In this document: in pieces, positions 1 through 9,129 of the stretch
Numbering within the stretch: position 1 is the first letter of the stretch
How the letters are laid out: each line of letters begins with the position of its first letter
NCBI GenBank assembly: GCA_964412845.1
Contig: CAYPQM010000031.1
Span: 1 to 46,918 of the forward strand
Direction: 5' to 3'
From: JAWWPY01 sp964412845
GTDB lineage: Bacteria > Actinomycetota > Actinomycetes > Streptosporangiales > Streptosporangiaceae
Length of the DNA: 46,918 nucleotides
Translations under genes and position numbers: made by a program
The notes under the pieces: generated by a model
Seen by the model: the letters and a program-made list of their open reading frames with translations, nothing else
Told to the model about the DNA's origin: nothing
Database searches by the model: none

Positions 1-1281
1 CTCATCGCCCGGCCCGTACCAGACCGGGATCCGGTGCCCCCACCACAGCTGCCTGCTTATGCACCAGTCGTGCATGTCGTCGACCCAGTCGAAGTAGCGC
101 GCCGCCATCTCCGGCGGGTGCACCGCCACCCGGCCATCGCGGACCGCGTCGCCGGCCGCCTTGGCCAGCGGGGCCACCTTGACGAACCACTGCAGGGACA
201 GCCGTGGCTCCACCACGGTCCCGCACCTTCCGCAGTGCCCGACCGCATGCACGTACGGGCGCACCTCGGCCACGATGCGGCCCTGCTCCCGCAGCGCCGC
301 CACCACGGCGGGCCGCGCCTCAAACCGGTCCAGCCCCTCAAACGGGCCCTTGGCGGTGATGTTCCCGCGTTCGTCCAGGACGGTCAGGCTGGGCAGCCCG
401 TGCCGCCGGCCGATCTCGAAGTCGTCCGGGTCGTGCGCCGGGGTCACCTTGACCGCCCCCGTGCCGAACTCCGGGTCCACATGAGGGTCAGCCACCACCG
501 GGATGCGCCGCCCCGACAGCGGCAGCTCGACCGCACGGCCGACCAGGTGGGCGTAGCGGGCATCATCCGGATGCACAGCAATCGCGGTGTCCCCCAGCAT
601 GGTCTCCGCCCGGGTGGTGGCGACGACGATCGAATCGTCTCCGTCCCCGTACCGGATGGACACCAGCTCGCCGTCCTCGTCGCTGTGGTCGACCTCGATG
701 TCAGAAAGCGCGGTGAGGCAACGCGGGCACCAGTTGATGATCCGCTGCGCCCGGTAGATGAGGCCGTCGTCAAAAAGCCGCTTGAAGATCGTCTGCACGG
801 CGCGGGACAGGCCCTCGTCCATGGTGAAGCGCTCACGGGACCAGTCCACGCTGTCGCCGAGACGGCGCATCTGGCCGAGGATCTTGCCCCCTGACTCCGC
901 CTTCCACTGCCAGACCCGCTCCACGAACTTCTCGCGGCCCAGGTCATGCCGGCTCAGCCCCTGCTTGGCCAGCTCACGTTCCACCACATTCTGGGTGGCG
1001 ATCCCCGCGTGATCCATCCCCGGCAGCCACAGCGCCGTGTACCCCTGCATCCGGCGCCGCCGCACCAAGGCATCCATCAGCGTGTGATCCAGCGCATGCC
1101 CGATATGCAGCGACCCCGTCACATTCGGCGGCGGGATCACAATGCAGTACGCCGGCGCCTCCGGGCCAACATCCTTCGGATCGGCCCCGAACAGCCCGCC
1201 GGCCTCCCATGCGTCATAACGGCGCGGCTCCACTTCGCCGGGTGCGTACTGCGGCGGTAGCACGTTCGAGTCTCCAGTCAC
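1..1281 (-). CDS. valS: Valine--tRNA ligase, N-terminal part (cut by window edge)
   Basis: Class I aminoacyl-tRNA synthetase that charges tRNA-Val and edits mischarged threonine in the cytosol. The minus-strand frame is open from a GTG at 1281 to base 1, giving 427 codons with no stop. Visible in order: PPPNVTGSLHIGHALDHTL with the HIGH signature (about residues 50-68), the editing domain with GTGAVKVTPAHDPDDFEIG, a CGRCGT cysteine pair, and CISRQLWWGHRIPVWYGPG near the cut. These blocks are diagnostic for ValS. The KMSKS loop and anticodon-binding domain lie outside the window. No strong Shine-Dalgarno precedes the GTG, so the exact start is less certain than the identity. It lies downstream of clpX on the same strand, separated by a probable terminator. 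Confidence 0.95.
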   Translation of the reverse strand, partial: MTGDSNVLPPQYAPGEVEPRRYDAWEAGGLFGADPKDVGPEAPAYCIVIPPPNVTGSLHIGHALDHTLMDALVRRRRMQGYTALWLPGMDHAGIATQNVVERELAKQGLSRHDLGREKFVERVWQWKAESGGKILGQMRRLGDSVDWSRERFTMDEGLSRAVQTIFKRLFDDGLIYRAQRIINWCPRCLTALSDIEVDHSDEDGELVSIRYGDGDDSIVVATTRAETMLGDTAIAVHPDDARYAHLVGRAVELPLSGRRIPVVADPHVDPEFGTGAVKVTPAHDPDDFEIGRRHGLPSLTVLDERGNITAKGPFEGLDRFEARPAVVAALREQGRIVAEVRPYVHAVGHCGRCGTVVEPRLSLQWFVKVAPLAKAAGDAVRDGRVAVHPPEMAARYFDWVDDMHDWCISRQLWWGHRIPVWYGPGDE

Positions 1282-1450
1282 GACAGCCGATTCTAATGCT
1301 CTGCCAGCAGGCGTCCGCCCGGTGCGCCGCAGGGCTGAGGGGTGCTCGTGGCAGTCATTGGAGACGGCCTGCGCGTGCTAGACGTCCGCCCGCTGTCCCG
1401 ACGGCGTAGCCGTTGCCTAGGGAACGGTCGCCCTGGGCGCCTCGGACACT

Positions 1451-1491
1451 AAAAGCGGGCAGCCCCGCCAGCCTGTGTCAGCCGACGGGGC
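1451..1491 (-). terminator. Intrinsic terminator after clpX
   Basis: On the minus strand, just past the clpX stop, GCCCCGTCGGC (1491-1481) pairs with GCTGGCGGGGC (1472-1462) as an 11-bp stem with two G-T wobbles and an 8-base loop. TGCCCGC and then TTTTA (to 1451) follow. A stem followed by a short T-run suits an intrinsic terminator separating clpX from valS. It was seen by eye; folding energy was not computed. Confidence 0.55.
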
Positions 1492-1503
1492 AGTGGGCGG
1501 ACG

Positions 1504-2781
1504 TCACGCGGACTTTTCTCTTGGGGTGCGGCGGGCGGAGTCGCGGGGGACGAGGGTGGGGTTCACGTGTTCGAGGACGACGGGGCCGGTGATGACGACG
1601 CGTTCGACGTCCTTGCGGCTGGGGACCTCGTACATGACGGAGAGGAGGACCTCTTCGAGGATGGCCCGCAGGCCGCGGGCACCGGTGCCGCGCAGGATGG
1701 CCTGGTCGGCCACGGCTTCGAGGGCGTCCTCGGTGAACTCCAGGTCGACGCCGTCGAGCTCGAAAAGGCGCCGGTACTGCTTGACCAGGGCGTTGCGCGG
1801 CTCGGTCAGGATCAGGATGAGCGCCTCACGGTCCAGGTTGTGCACGCTGGTGATCACCGGCAGGCGGCCCACGAACTCGGGAATCATGCCGAACTTGAGC
1901 AGGTCCTCGGGCATGACCTCTTTGAACGCGTCCGCGGTGAGGTGGTCGTTCTTCACCCGGAGCACCGCTCCGAAGCCCATCCCGTTCTTGCCAACCCGCT
2001 GCTCGATGATCTTCTCCAGGCCGGAGAACGACCCGCCGCAGATGAACAGCACGTTCGTGGTGTCGATCTGGATGAACTCCTGGTGCGGGTGCTTGCGGCC
2101 GCCCTGCGGCGGGACACTCGCGGTGGTGCCTTCGAGGATCTTCAGCAGCGCCTGCTGAACACCCTCGCCCGAGACGTCGCGGGTGATCGACGGGTTCTCG
2201 CTCTTGCGGGCGATCTTGTCGATCTCGTCGATGTAGATGATCCCGGTCTCGGCCTTCTTGACGTCGTACTCGGCCGCCTGGATCAGTTTGAGCAGGATGT
2301 TCTCGACATCTTCGCCGACGTAGCCCGCCTCGGTCAGCGCGGTGGCGTCAGCGATCGCGAACGGCACGTTGAGCAGCCGGGCGAGCGTCTGGGCCAGCAG
2401 CGTCTTACCGGAGCCGGTGGGCCCGAGCAGCAGGATGTTGGACTTGGCCAGCTCGACGCCATCTTCGCCGGACCGGCTCTCACCGCCCGACTGGACCCGC
2501 TTGTAGTGGTTGTAGACCGCGACGGACAGGGCCTTCTTGGCTTTTTCCTGGCCGATCACGTACGCGTCAAGGAACTCATAGATCTCGCGGGGCTTAGGCA
2601 GGCTGTCCCACTTGAGTTCGGACGGCTCGGCCAGCTCTTCCTCGATGATCTCGTTGCACAGGTCGATGCACTCATCGCAGATGTACACGCCTGGCCCGGC
2701 GATGAGCTTCTTGACTTGCTTTTGACTCTTGCCACAGAAAGAGCACTTCAGCAGGTCACCACCATCGCCGATGCGTGCCAC
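1504..2781 (-). CDS. clpX: ATP-dependent Clp protease ATP-binding subunit ClpX
   Basis: AAA+ unfoldase that feeds tagged proteins into ClpP; 425 residues, normal family length. The N-terminal C4 zinc finger uses C13/C16 and C35/C38 (CSFC and CDEC). Walker A GPTGSGKT is at 120-127, the pore loop GYVGED at 153-158, Walker B IIYIDEID at 181-188, and the sensor-2 block GTGARGLRAILEEV is near the end. The GTG start at 2781 is preceded by AAAGGAG at good spacing. The gene lies 183 bp downstream of clpP2 on the same strand, the usual actinobacterial order clpP1-clpP2-clpX. The zinc finger closely resembles that of the small protein at 17736-18113. Confidence 0.98.
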   Translation of the reverse strand: MARIGDGGDLLKCSFCGKSQKQVKKLIAGPGVYICDECIDLCNEIIEEELAEPSELKWDSLPKPREIYEFLDAYVIGQEKAKKALSVAVYNHYKRVQSGGESRSGEDGVELAKSNILLLGPTGSGKTLLAQTLARLLNVPFAIADATALTEAGYVGEDVENILLKLIQAAEYDVKKAETGIIYIDEIDKIARKSENPSITRDVSGEGVQQALLKILEGTTASVPPQGGRKHPHQEFIQIDTTNVLFICGGSFSGLEKIIEQRVGKNGMGFGAVLRVKNDHLTADAFKEVMPEDLLKFGMIPEFVGRLPVITSVHNLDREALILILTEPRNALVKQYRRLFELDGVDLEFTEDALEAVADQAILRGTGARGLRAILEEVLLSVMYEVPSRKDVERVVITGPVVLEHVNPTLVPRDSARRTPREKSA

Positions 2782-2848
2782 CCGGCCACTCCTTTGCTGA
2801 CTGTGCCCGTTTACCTGACCCGGCCGGCCCGGCCCTCAGGCCGTCACC

Positions 2849-2866
2849 GGCAGGGATGTCCCTGCC
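2849..2866. repeat. Perfect hairpin between clpP2 and clpX
   Basis: GGCAGGGATGTCCCTGCC is a perfect 7-bp stem with a 4-base loop (or an 8-bp palindrome with a TG centre) in the 183-bp gap between clpP2 and clpX. No T-run follows on the minus strand, so it could be a processing or attenuating hairpin or an operator for clpX. Its function is not established. Confidence 0.4.
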
Positions 2867-2964
2867 ACGCTGTCATGCTGTAAACCCGACGGTACCGCCT
2901 CAGGCGCCTTCGCCGCGAGGCCAGTCATCTTCGCCGGCGTGCCGGGCCGAGCGAATCCTCCTGG

Positions 2965-3624
2965 TTAGGACGACCCTACCTCGGCTCGGCGCTTCAGGCT
3001 CGACAGAACCTCATCGATGAGCCCGTAGTCCATCGCTTCCTGCGCGGTGAAGAACTTGTCCCGCTCCACATCGCGCCGGACCTGCTCCTGGTCGTTGCCG
3101 CTGTGCGTGGCGATGATGAGTTCCATCGCGGCGCGCATCCGGAGGATCTCGCGGGCCTGGATCTCCAGGTCGCTCGACTGGCCGTAGCCACCCTCGGTGG
3201 CTGGCTGGTGCAGCAGGATGCGGGCGTTGGGCAGAGCCAGCCGCTTGCCATGGGTACCCGCCGCGAGCAGCACCGCCGCACCCGAGGCGGCCTGGCCGAC
3301 GCAGACCGTCTGGATCTCCGGCTGGACGAACTGCATCGTGTCGTAGATCGCCATCATCGATGTCACGGACCCGCCCGGCGAGTTGATGTACATCGTGATG
3401 TCCCGGTCCGGGTCGATCGATTCCAGGGCGATCAGCTGGGCGATGACATCGTTAGCCGACGCGTCGTCGATCTGCACGCCCAGGAAGATGATCCGCTCCT
3501 CGAAAAGCTTGTTGTACGGGTTCATCTCCTTGATGCCGTACGAAGTCCGCTCCACGAAGGACGGCAGGACGTAACGGGCCTGCACCGTGCGGGCGGCCGC
3601 CAGCTGCCGGTCTGATGTGCTCAC
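2965..3624 (-). CDS. clpP2: ATP-dependent Clp protease proteolytic subunit ClpP2
   Basis: Serine peptidase forming one ring of the mixed ClpP1P2 tetradecamer. The triad is visible as S114 in GQAASGAAVLL, H139 in RILLHQP and D189 in VERDKFF. I chose the GTG at 3624 (219 residues) because GGAGGAG lies six bases upstream. An in-frame ATG at 3657 overlaps the clpP1 stop as ATGA but has no Shine-Dalgarno; it would add 11 residues. The gap to clpP1 is 29 bp, so co-transcription and translational coupling are likely. The first of the two ClpP types carries AASM at the nucleophile and this one AASG, a common difference between actinobacterial ClpP1 and ClpP2. Confidence 0.97.
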   Translation of the reverse strand: MSTSDRQLAAARTVQARYVLPSFVERTSYGIKEMNPYNKLFEERIIFLGVQIDDASANDVIAQLIALESIDPDRDITMYINSPGGSVTSMMAIYDTMQFVQPEIQTVCVGQAASGAAVLLAAGTHGKRLALPNARILLHQPATEGGYGQSSDLEIQAREILRMRAAMELIIATHSGNDQEQVRRDVERDKFFTAQEAMDYGLIDEVLSSLKRRAEVGSS

Positions 3625-3653
3625 GGTGCTCTCCTCCGCTGCCGATTCGGGAT

Positions 3654-4292
3654 TCATGAGACCGGCCCGGCCGACGGGACCTCAACGGCGCTGCTGATCA
3701 CGCGGTCCACGAAGCCGTATTCCTTGGCTTGCTCGGCGGTGAACCAGCGATCCCGGTCCGCGTCGGTCTCGATCTGCTCGACCGTCTGCCCGGTGTGGAA
3801 CGCCGTGCGCTGGGCCAGCGTCTTCTTGATGTAGAGCATCTGCTCGGCCTGGATCCGGATGTCGGATGCCGAGCCGCCGATGCCGCCCGAGGGCTGGTGC
3901 ATGAGGATCTGCGCGTGCGGCAGGGCGAACCGCTTGCCCTCGGTGCCGGCGCAGAGCAGGAACTGGCCCATCGAGGCGGCCATCCCCATCGCATACGTGG
4001 CAATGTCATTCGGCACGTACTGCATGACGTCGTAAATGGCCAGCCCCGCGTACACCGAGCCACCGGGTGAATTGATGTAGATGCTGATATCTGCCTTGGC
4101 GTCCTCGGCGGCCAGCAGCACAAGCTCCGCGCAGATCCGGTTCGCGATATCCTCATCGACCTGCTGGCCGAGGAGGATGATCCGGTGCCGGAGCAGCCGC
4201 TGGGACAGCTGGTCGCCCATTAGCATGGCCGGCGCTTCGGCGGTCCGCGCCAGGATCCGCGTCGGCTCATTGAAGGCCGGAGGCGTGCTCAC
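3654..4292 (-). CDS. clpP1: ATP-dependent Clp protease proteolytic subunit ClpP1
   Basis: Second ClpP subunit, 212 residues from the GTG at 4292. S107 lies in GMAASMGQFLL, H132 in QILMHQP and D181 in DADRDRWFTAEQA. The GTG at 4292 is preceded by AAGGAG at about seven bases. A GTG at 4364 would add 24 residues lacking family similarity and has a poorly spaced ribosome site. It is first in the clpP1-clpP2 pair and 323 bp from tig. A CGC-N5-GCG motif about 150 bp upstream may be a ClgR site (separate entry). Confidence 0.97.
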   Translation of the reverse strand: MSTPPAFNEPTRILARTAEAPAMLMGDQLSQRLLRHRIILLGQQVDEDIANRICAELVLLAAEDAKADISIYINSPGGSVYAGLAIYDVMQYVPNDIATYAMGMAASMGQFLLCAGTEGKRFALPHAQILMHQPSGGIGGSASDIRIQAEQMLYIKKTLAQRTAFHTGQTVEQIETDADRDRWFTAEQAKEYGFVDRVISSAVEVPSAGPVS

Positions 4293-4615
4293 AGTATTCT
4301 CCTTGCTCGCTTCTGCGCGCGGGCGGTGACTTCCCGTGCTTTCCGCGTTCACTGGTTTCCCCACCTGCTCCGATCACGTCCTGCGTCGTTATCAGCGACC
4401 ATAACGTCCGGCCGGAGCCGGAACGTCCGCACCAGCGGCCTGTTCGCTGTCGGCGCAGGCCGCGCCCCGGCCTGGCCTGCTCAGCCAGGCCCCATTGGGC
4501 CTGGTCAGCGGCCCGCCCACGCTCGCCCAGCCGCGCCGGTGGCCGGCCTGGGGCCCGGCCGGATGGCCGGCCTGAAGCCTGCCCGGGTAGCTGGCCTGGG
4601 CCCCGGCCGGCCCGG
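4293..4615. other. tig-clpP1 intergenic region, GC-rich hairpins
   Basis: No credible gene here. The part next to tig (about 4530-4615) is a patchwork of GGCCTGGGGCCCGGCCGG-like near-repeats that can form long GC stems: on the minus strand, GGCCGGGGCCC can pair with GGGCCCCAGGCC across a large loop. That may end the tig transcript. The part next to clpP1 (about 4370-4460) presumably carries its promoter; TATGGT and GATAAC are visible but no clean -35/-10 pair. Confidence 0.4.
4442..4458. promoter_or_regulatory. Possible ClgR-type operator upstream of clpP1
   Basis: GTTCGC-TGTCG-GCGCAG contains the CGC-N5-GCG core of sites bound by the actinobacterial Clp gene regulator ClgR. It lies about 150 bp upstream of the clpP1 GTG, in the only sizeable gap before the operon. 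The left half is complete and the right half degenerate. A short GC-containing core arises readily by chance in DNA this GC-rich, so the call is tentative. Confidence 0.35.
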
Positions 4616-6145
4616 CTAGCTGGGCTGCTCTTCGACGGCGGCCTCGGCCGCCACGACCTCGGCCTGCTCCTCGGCCTGCTCCTCGGCCTGCTCCTCGGCC
4701 TGCTCCTCGGCCTCGGCCTCGATTTCGGCCTCTTCGGCGGCGACCTCAGCCTCCTCGGCGGCGACCACGGCGGCTTCCGCGGCAGCTTCAAGAGCGTCCT
4801 CGGCGTCGTCGGCTTCCTGCTTCGCCTGCTCCTCCGCGAGTGCCTTGAGGTCGACCACCTGCCCCGCCTCGTCAGTGACCGCGGCCCGCTCGGCGATCAG
4901 GGTGAGCGCCTTGGCCCGCAGCACCTCAGCGATGACCGATCCGATCTGCCCGCGATCGGCCAGCTCCTTGGCCAGCCGATCCGGCTGCACGCCCATCCGG
5001 TAAGCCTGCTCGATCACGAAATTGTTCAGCTCCGCCTGCTCCAGGCCCAGTTCCTCCTGGGTCGCGAGCTGGTCAAGGACGAAACCTGCCTTCACCGAAC
5101 GCTTCGCGTTGCTCTCCATATCGGCGGCCAGCTGCTCAGCGGTCATGCCGGACGCTTCCAGGTACGCCTCCCGGGTGGCCCCGGCCCGCTCCAGCTGCTC
5201 ATCCAGCGACTGCGCGCGCATTTCCAGCTCGCCCGCCACCATGCTGTCGGGCAGCGGCACCTCAATCCTGGCCAGCAGCGCGTCCAGCGCGCGCTCCCGG
5301 GCCTGCCCCGCCTGCTGCATGCGCTTGACCCGCTCCAGCTGGGTCCGGGTCCCGGCGCGCAACTCCCCCACCGTGTCGAACTCACTCGCGGACTGGGCGA
5401 ACTCGTCGTCGAGCTCGGGGAGTTCCTTGACCTTGACGCTGTGCACGGTCACGGTCACCTCGGCCTGCTGGCCCGCTCGCTCGCCACCGGCCAGTTCCGC
5501 GGTGAAAGTCTTCGCGTCGCCGGCCGACATCCCGATCAGTGCCTCGTCCAGGCCGTCGAGCAGTGAACCGGTACCGACCTCATAGGAAAGCCCGCTGGCC
5601 TGCGCATCCTCGACCGGCTCGCCGTCGACCGAGGCGGACAGGTCAATGGACACGTAGTCGCCTTCGCTGACCGGGCGGTCCACGCCTTTGAGGGAGGCGA
5701 ACCGCTCGCGCAGCCCGCCGATGTACTCCTCGACATCGTCGGGGGTGACCACGGCGTTCTCGACGGTCACCGGCATCCCGTCAATGTCGGGGATGTCGAA
5801 CTTGGGCCGGACGTCGACCTCGGCCGTGAAGGCGAGTTCCTTGCCGTCGTCCAGCTTGGTGATCTCAAGTTCGGGCTGGCCCAGCGCGCGCACGTCGTTG
5901 TCCTGGAGCGCGTGGGCGTACAACTGGGGCACGGCGTCATTGACGGCCTGCTCAAGCACCGCGCCGCGGCCGAACCGCTGGTCGATGATGCGTGGCGGGA
6001 CGTGGCCCGGCCGGAAACCCGGAACCCGGACCTGCCGGGCGACCTCACGGTAAGCCTTGTCGAGGCTGGACTTCAGCTCCTCGAACGGAACTTCGATGGT
6101 CAGCTTGACCCGGGTCGGGCTCAGCTCCTCGACGTCGGTCTTCAC
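4616..6145 (-). CDS. tig: Trigger factor (ribosome-associated chaperone, PPIase)
   Basis: Binds ribosomal protein L23 at the exit tunnel and shields nascent chains. 509 residues. The ribosome-binding signature GFRPGHVP is at 43-50. The FKBP-type PPIase domain spans roughly 155-245, followed by the long helical C-terminal domain. The last 70 or so residues are an unusually long acidic Ala/Glu/Gln tail with four AEEQ units; typical trigger factors are 430-470 residues with shorter tails. The start is a GTG with GGGAG 11 bases upstream. It lies upstream of clpP1P2-clpX on the same strand, a conserved order. Confidence 0.97.
   Translation of the reverse strand: MKTDVEELSPTRVKLTIEVPFEELKSSLDKAYREVARQVRVPGFRPGHVPPRIIDQRFGRGAVLEQAVNDAVPQLYAHALQDNDVRALGQPELEITKLDDGKELAFTAEVDVRPKFDIPDIDGMPVTVENAVVTPDDVEEYIGGLRERFASLKGVDRPVSEGDYVSIDLSASVDGEPVEDAQASGLSYEVGTGSLLDGLDEALIGMSAGDAKTFTAELAGGERAGQQAEVTVTVHSVKVKELPELDDEFAQSASEFDTVGELRAGTRTQLERVKRMQQAGQARERALDALLARIEVPLPDSMVAGELEMRAQSLDEQLERAGATREAYLEASGMTAEQLAADMESNAKRSVKAGFVLDQLATQEELGLEQAELNNFVIEQAYRMGVQPDRLAKELADRGQIGSVIAEVLRAKALTLIAERAAVTDEAGQVVDLKALAEEQAKQEADDAEDALEAAAEAAVVAAEEAEVAAEEAEIEAEAEEQAEEQAEEQAEEQAEVVAAEAAVEEQPS
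4661..4708. repeat. 12-bp tandem repeat inside the tig tail (4 copies)
   Basis: GGCCTGCTCCTC is repeated four times without interruption and encodes four AEEQ units in the acidic tail of trigger factor. Because the unit is a multiple of three, copy changes would keep the frame. Confidence 0.9.
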
Positions 6146-6308
6146 GTCGCCGTCACTCCCTGATCCCCTGCGCTCTGCCCGCGACAGCCACGCTGCACCC
6201 GCGGCGATGCGCGACCCAGCGCAGCCTGGCGGCTACGGCGGCAAGTCTAGGGCAGGCCGCGGCCCTCACCCGCCACGACGCTGACACCCCGGGGCCACCA
6301 GAGCCGGC

Positions 6309-9005
6309 TCATAGCAGGCCGATGCGGCGGCCGCAGGCGATGGCATCCCGGCGGGAGCCGACGCCCAGCTTGCGGTACGCCGAGCGCAGATGGGTCTTCA
6401 CGGTGTTGACCGACAGGAACAGCGCCTGTGAGATCTCCTCGTTGGTCATGTGCGAGGGCAGGAAGCACAGCACGGCCCGCTCGCTGTCGGTCAACGGCAC
6501 GGTCGCCTGCTCCGCCGCGCCCGCCGCCCGCGGCGCCTGGGCCTCGAACCGTTCCAGGATCCGCCCGGCGAACCCAGCGTGGCGGCTGCTGGGCGGCACC
6601 AGGACGGTGATGGCGGACCGGACGGGGGCGCCCCCGTCCAGGAACACCCGGTATGCGCCGTCCGGCTCGGCCAGGGCGAGCGCCTGCTCCATGAGCCCGG
6701 CCGCCTGGCCGGCCGAGCCGAGGCGGCGGTGTGCCACCGCGGCCAGCAGCAGGCTGGTGATCCGCTCCTGCCGCGTCACCCCGTCAGTGCTGCCGTTCAG
6801 GCACGGCTGCACCGCGGACAGCGCCGCCGTGAACTCGCCCGCCGCGATCAGCAGCCCGGCATGCAGCAGCCGGCCACTGGGCCGGCCCGCATGCTCACTG
6901 TCCTCGACCAGGAGCAAGATCGACCTGGCCCGGCCGGTATCGCCGGCCCGCAGCGCGACATCACCCTCCGCGACAGTGATCACATCGGACAGCACCGGAT
7001 AGGCCGGGCCCCAGGCCGCACGGAGCCGGGACAACACCGTGCGAGCCGCCGTGCCGTCGCCATCGGCGAGCATGATCCGGGCGCGGATCAGCGCGGCCAC
7101 CGCGCTCACCGAGGGCTCCCCGGGAAACTGGCCGGTGCGCTCCTGGTCGACGGCGTCGAGCAACCGCTGCGCCGCCGCCAGGTCGTCACGGCCCAGGCTG
7201 ACCAGCGCGGAAGCGAGCCCGGCGAGCACCGGAGGCGCGGTGGTCCCCGCGGCGGGGGCGGCCTGAAGGTCAGCCGCGGACCGCTCGGCCGCGGCCAGGT
7301 CCCCGTACCAGGCCTCGGCCAGCGCCCGCCAGGCCCGGGCCCGCGCCTGGAACTCCGGGATACCACCCGCGCCGAGTTCCCGGTCGGCACGGCGCAGCGC
7401 GCGGCGGGCCTCCTGGATCTCCCAGCGGCGCAGCCCGGCGGTGCCCAGCGCGAACCAGAGCAGCCCGAGGGCGCGGTGCTCGGGCTGGGTGCTCACCCCC
7501 GGCTGGGACCGCTCGGCCAGGGACCAGCTCTCGGCGAGCAGTCCCGGATCGGGGTCGGTCCGGCCGGCGGCGTGCATCACCCGCAACGCCGCGATTGCCG
7601 GCTCCATGATCCGCCGCATCGCCGGTGCTGAGCGCTCGACCGACCGCCGCGCGCTGTCCAGGTAGGACGCGGCACCCTCGCGGTCGCCGTCCCAGAGCCG
7701 GGCGGCGGCCCAGGCCGCCGCTACGGCCGGGTCATCAGCGGACCGTTCGGGGGGGAAAAGAGCGAGCACCGCCTCCAGTTCCCCGGACCGGTCGCTCGTG
7801 ACGGCGCCCGCGCCAGCCTCGGCGAGAACCTGCGCCGCATAGTCCCAGTCCTGCGCCTCAGCCGCGCAGCGCACTGCGTCGACGGGCCGCCCGTGCGCCG
7901 CATACCAGCGGGCCGCGCGCCGGAGCAGGACCGGGATTTCGTGCGGGAGTTCCCGGTGCAGCTCGGCGGTGAGCACCTCGCGCAGCAGCGGGTGATAGCG
8001 GTACTCGCCACGTTCCCGGTCGAGCGCGGCGACGAAGCTGTTCTCCCGGTTCAGCCGGTCCAGAGTCCGGGCGCTGCCGGACTGGCCGGTCAGCGCGTCC
8101 GCCAGGTCACCTGACACTTCCGTGGTGATGCTGGTGCGGAGCAGGAACGTCCGGGTCCTGGCCGGCTGCCTGCCGAGCACCTCGTCCCAGAGGTAGTCGG
8201 TCACCATGGGTTCGTTCCCGGCGAGATCGGTGATCCTCGCGCCGGGCTCCGGGCCTGCCCTGGCCCGCATCGCGGCGAGCCGGAGACCGGCCATCCAGCC
8301 TTCGGTGCGCCGGAGCAGTTCGTCCCTGGCGGCCCGGTCCACGTCGATGCCCAGCATGGCGAAGTACGCGTCGGCCTCGTCGGGGGTGCAGGCGAGGTCG
8401 TGCCCGCCGATATCCGCGAGCTCACCGCCGACCCGCAGCCTGGCCAGTTGCAGGGCGGGCGGGCGACGCGCGGACAAGACCAGCCGCAGGCTGCCGGGTG
8501 CGTGCCGGATCAGCAGGTCAAGGCCGGCCAGCACGGCCTCGTCCGTCACCTCGTGCACGTTGTCGAGCAGCAACGTCACCGGCTCCGTGAACAGTTGCGC
8601 CGCTTCCACCAGGCGCAGCGGGAACCCGTCCGGCGAGGAGTCTTCCAGCGAGCGCAGGGCGTCGGGCGGCGCCGCCCGGTGCCGGGTCAGCCCGGCACAG
8701 ACATATGCCCAGAACCACGAGTTCTGGTCACCGGCGTCCAGGGTCAGCCAGACGACCCGGCGCTGCCCCGGATTCGCGGCCGCGGCCCAGGTGGCACACG
8801 CGACGGTCTTCCCGGCCCCGGCTGGGCCGCAGACGAGGGTCACCCGGTGCCGGCTGGCCTGCTCCATGAGGCTGGTCAGCCTGCGACGGCGGAGCACCGG
8901 GAAATGGGACTGCGGGATCTGCAGCTTGTCTTCCAGGAACCGCGGCCGCGGCTCCTGCGCCCTCTCCCGTTGCGATTCCTGCGGCCTGCTCATGGTGCTG
9001 GTCAT
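6309..9005 (-). CDS. LuxR-family ATP-binding regulator, MalT/LAL type
   Basis: Large STAND-type transcriptional regulator of 898 residues. Walker A GPAGAGKT is at 60-67, a Walker B-like VTLLLDNVHEV follows, then a long Ala/Leu-rich helical (TPR-like) region. The C-terminal LuxR HTH reads LTDSERAVLCFLPSHMTNEE followed by ISQALFLSVNTVKTHLRSAYRKLGV (split here; about 825-895). This is the MalT layout: ATP- and inducer-dependent activation. The ATG at 9005 follows a GGGGGG run about 4 bases upstream. The ligand is unknown. The adjacent dehydrogenase gene is a possible target by position only. Confidence 0.9.
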   Translation of the reverse strand: MTSTMSRPQESQRERAQEPRPRFLEDKLQIPQSHFPVLRRRRLTSLMEQASRHRVTLVCGPAGAGKTVACATWAAAANPGQRRVVWLTLDAGDQNSWFWAYVCAGLTRHRAAPPDALRSLEDSSPDGFPLRLVEAAQLFTEPVTLLLDNVHEVTDEAVLAGLDLLIRHAPGSLRLVLSARRPPALQLARLRVGGELADIGGHDLACTPDEADAYFAMLGIDVDRAARDELLRRTEGWMAGLRLAAMRARAGPEPGARITDLAGNEPMVTDYLWDEVLGRQPARTRTFLLRTSITTEVSGDLADALTGQSGSARTLDRLNRENSFVAALDRERGEYRYHPLLREVLTAELHRELPHEIPVLLRRAARWYAAHGRPVDAVRCAAEAQDWDYAAQVLAEAGAGAVTSDRSGELEAVLALFPPERSADDPAVAAAWAAARLWDGDREGAASYLDSARRSVERSAPAMRRIMEPAIAALRVMHAAGRTDPDPGLLAESWSLAERSQPGVSTQPEHRALGLLWFALGTAGLRRWEIQEARRALRRADRELGAGGIPEFQARARAWRALAEAWYGDLAAAERSAADLQAAPAAGTTAPPVLAGLASALVSLGRDDLAAAQRLLDAVDQERTGQFPGEPSVSAVAALIRARIMLADGDGTAARTVLSRLRAAWGPAYPVLSDVITVAEGDVALRAGDTGRARSILLLVEDSEHAGRPSGRLLHAGLLIAAGEFTAALSAVQPCLNGSTDGVTRQERITSLLLAAVAHRRLGSAGQAAGLMEQALALAEPDGAYRVFLDGGAPVRSAITVLVPPSSRHAGFAGRILERFEAQAPRAAGAAEQATVPLTDSERAVLCFLPSHMTNEEISQALFLSVNTVKTHLRSAYRKLGVGSRRDAIACGRRIGLL

Positions 9006-9129
9006 GGAACCCCCCGAGAACCGCTGACCGGTCCGGCGTGGACCACACGATCCCTAGCCCCCGGGATAAATGTGCTGGTCAGAGTTCTTTGATGGCTACT
9101 ACCCCAGGTGCTCCAGTATCAACCGCGCC

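Noticed and set aside
6450..7631. Plus-strand open frame opposite the LuxR-type gene
   Set aside because: Composition (Arg/Gln/Gly/Pro) is that of a GC-rich antisense frame, while the minus strand has clear ATPase and HTH motifs.
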